DNA from: Stentor roeselii
Lineage: Eukaryota > Ciliophora > Heterotrichea > Heterotrichida > Stentoridae
Direction of reading: 5' to 3'
Assembly (NCBI GenBank): GCA_006503475.1
Contig: RSEH01000153.1
Coordinates: forward strand, 51,098 to 115,097
DNA: 64,000 bases
Shown: positions 56,401 to 64,000 of the stretch, piece after piece
How the letters are laid out: each line of letters opens with the position of its first letter
Numbering within the stretch: position 1 is the stretch's first letter
The notes under the pieces: generated by a model
What the model was told of the DNA's origin: nothing
What the model saw: only the letters and a program-made list of their open reading frames with translations
Database searches by the model: none
Program-made: the position numbers and the translations under genes

Positions 56401-59400
56401 TATTGTCACTCATAAAAGCTCAGCTGTTATCGTAACACCTTCAAGTAACTGTTTAACTATTGGATCAAGTAATTTTTTTACATACAATGGAGGAAGCGTT
56501 ACTTTTATCAACAATGGATATGAAATCATTCCAGAAAACCCTTTAGCAGGGTTTCTGTCTTTATGTAATATAAATGAAACAGTAATAAAGAACATTTACT
56601 TCTCCTTAAATATTTTTTCTGGGCCTGACTCTCATTTACTAAACATTTCAAAGTTTTATAAACTTGAGCTGAGTAACCTTACAATTTCCTACAATATGTG
56701 CAACTCAACTTTGATCAAGATCAACCAGTCCGAAATTTCATCAATGGTCCAAACACTTCCCAATTATTTAAATATCCAGCATGTCGATATCACAGGCTTG
56801 AACATCACTCATACTTTAGCCAGAACTTTACTTTCTTTGATATATAAAAATGACTGCCAAAACATTAAGATTTCTGCAAGTTCATTTGAAAATAATGAAG
56901 CAATTAACTCTTTAGTAAATTACTCGATCAATACAAATGATCCTCTATGTATAGACGGCCCAAAGACTTTATCTTTAAACATCCCAACAATAGAAAAGCG
57001 TAAATTTGAAATAATTAACACAAATTTCTATAAAAATAAAGGAAAATTCTTGATAAATCTAGAAAAAACTGTGAATTTAGCACTTTCTGGATTGACTTTT
57101 AGAGAAAATTTCAAAAGTGAAGAGAGTTTAAATGTTTTGATTTTGAAGGAAATTAAAAAATATCGAGGATACATGAGTAGCAGCTATTTAAATAACACTG
57201 AAGTCTCTAGTTGTCTGATTTCAACTCGTGAATCTCAAGGAGTTTCGATATATTCAACGAATTTTATTGAGAACCTTTTGTGCCTTGTGGATATTTTTAG
57301 TTTGTATAAAAAATTTGAACTTGTGGATTCGAATTTTAGAGAAAATGAATCTCAGAATGGTAATCATTTGATTTATATTCAAAAAGGTAATGGACTTAGC
57401 GTGAATTTTGAGAAGAGAGATAATTATATTTTTAACAATTTGGTTTTCGAAAAGAATCGATTGGCTAGTGAATCAAATGGAATCATTACAATTAATGAGG
57501 TAGGAGACAACTTTCTTAACTTGACAAAACTGACTTTTATTGATAACGATCAAGCTTTTCACATAAACTTCGTGAGATATCTGAACTTCCGTGATGTGAG
57601 AGTTGCAAACAGTAGTTCCTCTCTATACTCTTTCTTATTCTACTTTCCACTAATCAATTCCGATCTTCAAATAGAAAACTGTAAATTTGAAGGAAATCCT
57701 GCAACGATTTTATCAATAAACGCTTCTATCTCAACAGTTCTAAACCTTCAAATAAAAGAATCAACTTTTTCTAAAAACTCAGCAAAAACAGAGATTTTTA
57801 TCGAAAATAAGATCAAACTTTCATCGACCAGTGCTCTGACGTCATCTCGGATTGAATCAAACTCAGGTCTATTCATGTATCTGGTCTGTGAAGGTTCCTT
57901 TATCTTGAAGCTGAACAGATTTTCTCTAAATTTGAGCAAAACAACTGTGATTCTTTTATCTGAAGGGGACATGAGACTTTCTTTAACTTCGAATAATTTT
58001 ATGAAAAATGAAGGGCCAGCTTTGGTTGAAGTAAGCAGCGATAAAAATGCTACAATACTAGAGTCATTCAATAATAGTTTTACATTGAATAAAGCAAGTT
58101 CAGTTTATATCTCCAATATTCTTTACAGAGATAATTCATCGAAATACTTAAATAACTCTTTCAATACAGGAACAGTCCTTTACTCAACATCCTTTTCAGT
58201 CGCAATAATCCAAAACTCATTATTTTCAAACAACTCAGCCTCTTCAAACGGAAACATCGCAAACGTCTTAAACTCCGCTTTATATCTCTTTGAACTAACC
58301 ATCGAAAACAACGAATCCTCTGAAAAAGGTGGTTTTTTATTCAACGACCAAGACTCATCCTTTTTCATCTCATCTTCTACCTTCACAAAAAACACTGCAA
58401 AATACGGTTCTTGCATTTATTCTCACTATTCAAGTGAATTAAACCTTATAGAAAACTCGACTTTCTCTCAAAACAAAATCGGTTCCTCTATCAGTCTTCT
58501 AATGTCCTCCTTAGACCTGAAATTTTCATCTTTTTTGCATAACAAAGGAAAAATTTACTCAGGTATTGACTTGTCGTACTTATCAGAAGTCACTATCACT
58601 GACTGTACTTTTAATAATTCTCAAGGCTCTGGAGGACTTGTACTTATTGGAACTTCAAGCAAAGCTGTCGTTGTTAGAACGAATTTTTTCAGTAGTTTCA
58701 CGAATAATGTTTTTAGCTTTTTGAATATTGTTGAAAGTAGCTTTGTTTGTAAAGAGTGCAAGTTTTTTAATGGAACTGCTCAAGGTGCTGGGTCAGTCTT
58801 TTGTGATAAGTCGTAAGAGTTAGATAGGGTCTGTTCGTTTTTTAATTGTGAGTTTGAAAAGTTTAATAATGGCAAAAGTGAAGCGGTTTTAGTTGCTGAA
58901 GATGCGAGTTTGAGCTTGCAAAATGTTTTTATTCGGAAAGTTGTAGGCTCGGGTGTCTTTCTTTCGAGTAAAGCAAGATTTTATATGAATAAGTCTTGGA
59001 TCGAAAGTAAAATTTACTTAGATTGCAGTGCTTTTTACGGTTCAGGACTAAGATGCATCGATTGCTCCTCCGTTACAATCAACAACAGTCGTATCACTTC
59101 CTGTGAAAGTGAAAACTACGGAGGAGCTCTAATCGGTCAAGGCACTTTCTTCATAATTCCATTCCATCTACAAAACAGTCAAATAGACTCAAATTCAGCT
59201 CAATCCGGTGGAGGTTTATATGCCTCATCCTTAAACCTCTCAATCTCAAACACTTCCTTCAAATCGAACTCAGCCCATTCAGGAGAAAGACCAAATTCAG
59301 GTAAAGGTGGAGGACTATTCATCGAATCCTCTCTAATCCAAAGTGAAATCTTCATAAACTCCTCAATTTTTTCAAACAACTCAGCAAATATAAGTGGAGG

Positions 59401-61447
59401 AGGAATTCAATCTTTCAGTCTTCAACCAATTATCATCAAAAGCAACTTTTCCAATAATTCCGCATTTTACGGAAAAGACATCGCATCATTTGGAAGTAAC
59501 TTGGCCTTAGACCCTCAAACATCAAATTCTTTAAAAATCGCTCCAGGCTCAACGATATCGAAAGCAATAATCATAAACGTCATCGACCACTACGGCCAAA
59601 CAGTCCTCACTGACAACTCTGCCTCAGTCATCGCAACAGTTCACGACAAGGCCAACATTTTCTTAATGGGAACAATGAAAAAAAGAGCCGATCAAGGAAG
59701 TCTTAACTTTAGCGACTTGGGGTTTAAAGGAAAAGCCAACAGTTCAACAATTTTAGAGTTTTTTTCAGATATCAGAAATTCAAGTAATGTTTTTATTGAG
59801 GTTAATTTGAGAGAGTGTTTTATTGGAGAGACTTTTAAATCTGAGTCTTGTATTGTTTGTGGTGAAGGATTTTATAACTTGAAACCTGCTGAACCTTGCA
59901 AAAAGTGCCCGAAAGGCGCGATTTGTTATGGAGGGGCGAATATTATAGCTGATAAGGGATATTGGAGAACTGATAATTTAAGTGATGTGTTTTATGAATG
60001 TCTTTATAAGAAAGCATGTCTTAAGGAAAAGCTGGGCGAAGATAGGTGCTTGAAAGGATATACTGGAACTTTATGTCAGGCTTGCCAGGATGGGTACTCC
60101 AGGACTGAAGATGATAAGTGCAGCAAATGTGTTGATAGGAATAAAAATATCATTGTTTTGACTTTTGTTATCGTTGGAGGACTTATTGTTATTTTTGGAC
60201 TCTCGTATGCGAATATCAATGGAGCACTTAAGGAACAGTCGGTTACTTCTGTTTATTATAAGATTCTTACGAATTATTTGCAGATTATATCTATTACTAT
60301 TTCTTTTGATTTGAATTGGCCTAAAATTGTTTTGAAAATGTTTGAAATTCAAGGACAACCTGTTGGAGCGACTTCTCGAGTGTATTCAATCGACTGCTAC
60401 ATATCCGGAATATTCCACCGTTACTATGCAAAGTTAATCCTAATAAACCTGATCCCTATATTCACCTCAACTATAACCATTCTCTTCTTTTTATTCTTAA
60501 GTCTCTGCCGAAAAACAACCTACTTAAAATCCAAGATGATCGGATCCATAATAGTCCAAATATTTTTCTTCCAGCCAAGTATAATCCAAATGAATTTTTC
60601 AATGTTCAACTGTTTAAAAATATCAAACGGTGAGTTTTACATGACAAAAGAAATGTCGATAAAATGTTGGTCCGAAGAGCACTTATTCTACACACTTGCA
60701 GTTGCAGTTCCAGGTATCGGCGTATGGTGCGTTTTAGTCCCAATCATTCTTTTAATCAGTCTTCGCAAAGCTTATCAAAATCTAGACAAAATCTGGGAAA
60801 AGCTAAAATACGGTTTTCTTTACAAAGGTTATAAAGACCATAAATTTTTCTGGGAATTTTTGATTTTCTTTCGAAAACTCGGAATTATTTCTTGTGCAGT
60901 TTTTTTAAGTAATTATTCGATTTATATGCAAGCTTTAAGCACTTTTATATTTATTGCTTTTGGGTTTATCATTCAGCTTAAGTTTCAACCTTATAACTTG
61001 AAACAGTTGAATAAGATGGAAATTAGGTCGATTGTTGTTTCTGCTGTTACGATTTATGGAGGGTTGTTTTTTATGACTGATGATTTGAATGAGTTCTGGA
61101 AAATTATTGTGTTTGTTGTGATGGTTCTTTCGAATTTAGCATTTTTGTATTATTGGGGGTATTATACTCTTGGGTATTATGTTGGAACTCTTTGTATTAA
61201 GCTTAATTGTTGGAAGAAAAAAGGTGGATGGGTTAGCAAAGTTGTACCTGAAATTAATTTAGGGAATGAGAAAGTTGATGAGATTACTTCGAATGAGACT
61301 AAGACTCCTGGAATACCTCAGATGACTTCGCCTACTACCAAGTTGGATTCTATAGGATTTCAATTTAATGGATCTCTTGAAGAGAAGAAAGTGAAGAGCT
61401 CTGGAAAGAAAAAGTTGAAGTTGCAGTGGGTTAGGGCTTTTAAGTAG
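53411..61447 (+). CDS. Giant surface protein: 24 LNR repeats, beta-helix region, multi-pass C-terminus
   Basis: Three exons (53411-56293, 56309-58812, 58828-61447) give about 2668 residues. A signal peptide is followed by 24 LNR-type repeats (to about residue 786). A long region (about 790-2100) of short beta strands contains motifs such as NSAQSGGGLYAS, SNTSFKSNSAHSGE and SSIFSNNSANISGGGIQS, the pattern of right-handed parallel beta helices and Pmp-like repeats. A Cys-rich stretch (about 2135-2235: CIVCGEGFYN, CPKGAICYGG, GTLCQACQDGY) is followed by about seven membrane helices, including EFLIFFRKLGIISCAVF and IQLKFQPYNLKQLNKMEIRS. The tail is Ser/Thr/Lys-rich. Many Asn-x-Ser/Thr sequons imply heavy N-glycosylation. 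Likely a large glycosylated receptor, adhesin or channel; function is inference. Confidence 0.88.
53660..55768 (+). repeat. Twenty-two LNR-type coding repeats, 96-bp period
   Basis: Units 3-23 of the array follow each other at exactly 96 bp from 53660; unit 23 is one codon longer and unit 24 ends at 55768. Units 1-2 upstream have other spacings. Units 3-14 read CNYQN-x-x-C, while units 15-24 mostly carry the D-x-x-D-C pattern typical of Ca2+-binding LNRs. Confidence 0.92.
56294..56308 (+). other. 15-nt intron 1 of giant LNR gene
   Basis: GTAAGGTTTATTTAG, phase 0, with A at position 10. Without it the protein would end at residue 965 before the beta-helix region. Confidence 0.9.
58813..58827 (+). 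other. 15-nt intron 2 of giant LNR gene
   Basis: GTAAGAGTTAGATAG with A at position 10. Removal makes Ser from TC and G and joins CDKS to VCSFFNC. Confidence 0.9.
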
Positions 61448-63289
61448 TTATTAAGGATTTAGAAGAGATTTTAGATAGTATGTTGGTAAATATATTTCTG
61501 GAGATTTTAGATATTAATTTTCTTATATCGGAATTATTTCCTATCATAAAGTTAAGATTTGAGATAAATTAATGATTTAAGTTTAATTATAAATTTATGG
61601 AATCATTAATTAGTGATAAATGTGAAGTCTCCCTTCACTCAAATTAATAAATCTTTAAATTTTCAAAAAGTAATTATTGTTTTTATAGACTGATTTTAAA
61701 TGAAAATCTGATTTTACCAAAAGGGGACTACACATATAACTGATTTCACCCACTACACAACATAATGGTGAAACTAAAGAAGATTTCAGAAACAATTGTA
61801 CATGTAATATCTAAAAGTTTATGACGTTATTAAAGTCAATAATTAAAATTATTTGGTACAAATTGTTTAAATTTATAAACTTATATAAAAGATGATTAAA
61901 ATATTTTATGATCTTTTGTATTATCCAAATCTGTTTGAGATTGCAGAACAACTATTCTATTAATATTTAAAGATCTAAAAACAAATATAAAATAATTTCT
62001 CTAAAATTATAAGTTTCTTTCATTAACTAAACTTCCATAAACTTACCTGCTCCAATCAGTAAAATTCAATAAAATCTGATCTGCATTAAAGTTTTGATGT
62101 AATTCTTGATACACTGAATCTAGCTATTTAAATCGCTCTCAAAAGATTATCCAGTTCTAAAAAGATTTAATCTTCTTTTTCAAACAAGCTCAGTCAATCT
62201 CACAGCACATGATCTTCCATCACTATCAAAACTTTTGTTATTTTTTGCAATTAAAAGCCAGATTTATTTTTACTCTGAAATTTATTGGCATACTTCTATT
62301 CTTTCCATTCCATCAAAACGTCAAAATGACGATACTTCAGAGCAAATTTTTTTTCTAGCCTATCCAAATTGGTCTCTCTCAAAAATAATTTTTTGAACAC
62401 TGATGCACTGGAGGAAACTCTTGAAGAGGCTTCGAATAGTTGATTAAAAGTGAATAAAGCTGAACCAAAGATAATCTTTTTAGAGAAGTACTAAAAAGAA
62501 GTGAATTTTTAGTTCTTTATTGATTTTTTTTGCTTTTAAGCTGATTTGAATAGCTTCTATACTGCGGAGGATAATCAAAGAATTCAAGGAAATTTGTTGA
62601 ATCTTGAAGATTTTTTCATTTTATCAAGAGACTTTTGTAGCAAATCAGTGAATTCCTGATTAGTCTTCTGATTAAAAACATATTTCGATGAAATGTTAAA
62701 GAAAATGAGTTGATTTTTAGGAAATCTTGAGATAATTAACTTATAATAAGAATCTCATAATATTTTTAGTAATCAAAGATGATAATTCAGTTTCTCATCT
62801 TTTTAGATAGTTATATGGATTGGGCTTTCAATAATGAGGGTTGATGACTGGTATTAACGAGAGAAGTCAGTTATATCCTATACTCCAAATGAAGTTTATG
62901 AATAATTTGATATTAGGATATTTAAATCAAAAATCATTATTTGATTGAGATTTTTTTAAACTTTTTCAATATGTCTTGAATCAAGTATTTCTGAAACTCC
63001 TTCAACTTCAAGTTTTAAAATAGTTAGCTGATATGAAATGAAAATATTTTAGATCTTTTGAAAAGTTTTAACTAATCCATTTAGATTGAAAACAAAATTA
63101 AAATTTAGAATGACCATAGTCTTCGAACAGCATATGCTAACCAATATAAATATATATAAAGGTTAATCAAATAAGGGCATCATTTTGTATTTTTTTTCTA
63201 ATTTACAAGATTTTTATCCATTCATGAAAATTAATCCTTTTCTATAAGCAAGGTTAACTACTTAAATTCATAAACTCTTAAACAGAATT
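61448..63289. other. Long gene-poor region with possible decayed coding relic
   Basis: 1842 bp without an intact gene, the longest such stretch here. Most is featureless AT-rich DNA. Between 62330 and 62757 one plus-strand frame reads like protein (LEETLEEASNS, KAEPKIIFLEKY, YTAEDNQRIQGNLLNLEDFF) but is broken by several stops, which could be a decayed gene. No tRNA or repeat array is seen. Confidence 0.4.
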
Positions 63290-64000
63290 TTACTGCTTCG
63301 TAATGTCAACCTCGATCAAATTTTTATTCTCTTCATCATTTCCAGTATCCCGTGTCTTCTTAGCCCCTTGTTCAATCTCATTTTGCAAGACATTCAAATA
63401 AAGCTCATTCAAAGACTGGACAGGAAATCCATTCACTTCTTCTTCAATAAATTCCAAAAAAGTGCTACTTTTAACACATCCAACTTTATCAAAAAATAAT
63501 CCTTTCTTATGAATAACCTCATTATTGAAATCTTCAACAAAAGCATCTCCTTTTTTTAAAAGGTGTCTAAGCTTGTGAAAATGTTTAACTAAAGTATCTA
63601 AGATAGCAAAGCTCATCCAATAAATCCATTTTGCACTAAAATAGCAGTTTCCCAACACAATAATAAAAAATAACAAGAAACTCGCAAAGTTTCCCATTTC
63701 TTCTACTAAGAAAAACTGTCCACAATAAATTGTTATATTAGCAGCTAATAAACTTTCTAACTCCAATGAATTCAGTTCTGAAGAATTATAAGGTTTTATT
63801 TTATACTGCAAGAAAAATGCTAAAATCAGAGCAAGTTCAACTAAAAGTGCTTGAATATAAACAGAAGTTTGTGATGTAAAGACCAAAATACAGATCATTA
63901 CAAGTTTCCTATACAAAACAATAAACTCCCAATAAAAAACTGAACTTTTATACCCATTACAAATAAATCCAAAAACTATTCGATTTTGATCCTTAAACAG
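63290..64000 (-). CDS. C-terminal part of a third multi-pass surface protein, 5' end outside window
   Basis: The minus-strand frame is open from the right edge to a TAA at 63290. The protein end encoded here aligns with the C-terminus of the 53411 gene: YWEFIVLYRKLVMICILVFTSQTSVYIQALL against FWEFLIFFRKLGIISCAVFLSNYSIYMQAL, then IKPYNSSELNSLELESLLAANITIYCGQFFL. At least three membrane helices are followed by a cytoplasmic tail of about 110 mostly charged residues. It is a member of the same superfamily on the opposite strand. Whether it carries LNR repeats cannot be told from the window. Confidence 0.85.
   Translation of the reverse strand: MFKDQNRIVFGFICNGYKSSVFYWEFIVLYRKLVMICILVFTSQTSVYIQALLVELALILAFFLQYKIKPYNSSELNSLELESLLAANITIYCGQFFLVEEMGNFASFLLFFIIVLGNCYFSAKWIYWMSFAILDTLVKHFHKLRHLLKKGDAFVEDFNNEVIHKKGLFFDKVGCVKSSTFLEFIEEEVNGFPVQSLNELYLNVLQNEIEQGAKKTRDTGNDEENKNLIEVDITKQ

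Noticed and set aside
56294-58827. Three separate genes in 53411-61447, or a pseudogene with two stops
   Set aside because: Both stops fall inside perfect 15-nt GTA...AG introns with A at position 10, and removal joins the proteins in frame.
56309-59560. Bacterial origin of the Pmp-like region
   Set aside because: The region is interrupted by 15-nt ciliate introns, has the local base composition and is fused to eukaryotic LNR and membrane domains.
61448-63289. tRNA or other RNA genes in the long gap
   Set aside because: I saw no B-box-like GGTTCRA motif or cloverleaf in this or the other gene-free stretches; a covariance-model scan was not possible.
1-64000. Bacterial or alternative-code genome
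   Set aside because: Spliceosomal introns and eukaryote-only families (SMC4, DOP1, CDPK, TRIM37, PIG-X) are present; TAA, TAG and TGA all act as stops.

Overview
The window is protist nuclear DNA and looks like the macronuclear genome of a heterotrich ciliate of the Stentor type. Three things point there. First, fourteen introns can be placed by reading frame. Thirteen are exactly 15 nt and one is 14 nt; all but one begin GTA, all end AG, and all have an A six bases from the 3' end. Second, the standard genetic code is used: TAA, TAG and TGA all end conserved proteins, unlike Blepharisma (UGA reassigned) or Paramecium/Tetrahymena (UAR reassigned). Third, genes are AT-rich and packed with almost no space between them. 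The genus is an inference; I could not run a database search. Start codons are taken as ATG only.

Left part (1-8.5 kb): the 3' part of an NB-ARC/TPR protein, a Dopey (DOP1) trafficking protein, and a tRNA m7G46 methyltransferase (METTL1/TrmB type). Middle-left (8.9-21.8 kb): a multi-pass membrane protein, a peroxiredoxin-5-like protein, an RBR ubiquitin ligase, a free-standing dynein-stalk-like protein, an unknown protein, an ankyrin protein, glucosidase II beta, a CWC16/YJU2 splicing factor, an NT-C2 coiled-coil protein, a DENN protein, a C2 protein and a GPGxY-containing protein.

Centre (22-36 kb): a four-EF-hand calcium-dependent kinase, a PIG-X subunit of GPI mannosyltransferase I, a secreted Cys-rich protein, a 7TM-RGS protein, a PSTAIRE cyclin-dependent kinase, condensin SMC4, a CCR4/nocturnin-type nuclease, a PLAC8 protein, an ARMC9-like LisH/ARM protein and a DDX55/Spb4 helicase. 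Centre-right (36-48 kb): an EH-domain protein, two tandem proteins ending 5 and 10 bp before the next start codon, an unknown protein, a degenerate Arf-like GTPase, a giant CD36-family protein and a TRIM37-like RING/B-box/MATH protein.

Right end (48-64 kb): a looser, gene-poor region with three members of what appears to be one surface-protein superfamily. They carry long 96-bp-periodic Lin-12/Notch-type (LNR) repeat arrays, LamG-like or right-handed beta-helix-like ectodomains, and a shared multi-pass C-terminal membrane module. One is assembled from three exons into about 2,668 residues, and one runs off the right edge.

Most genes are ordinary eukaryotic housekeeping, trafficking, ciliary and signalling genes. 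They are not arranged by pathway. The most unusual features are the start-site architecture and the surface-protein family. TTATAA sits within 0-13 nt of many start codons; in two of three divergent pairs one copy lies exactly midway between the two ATGs. Tandem genes are spaced by 5-14 bp.
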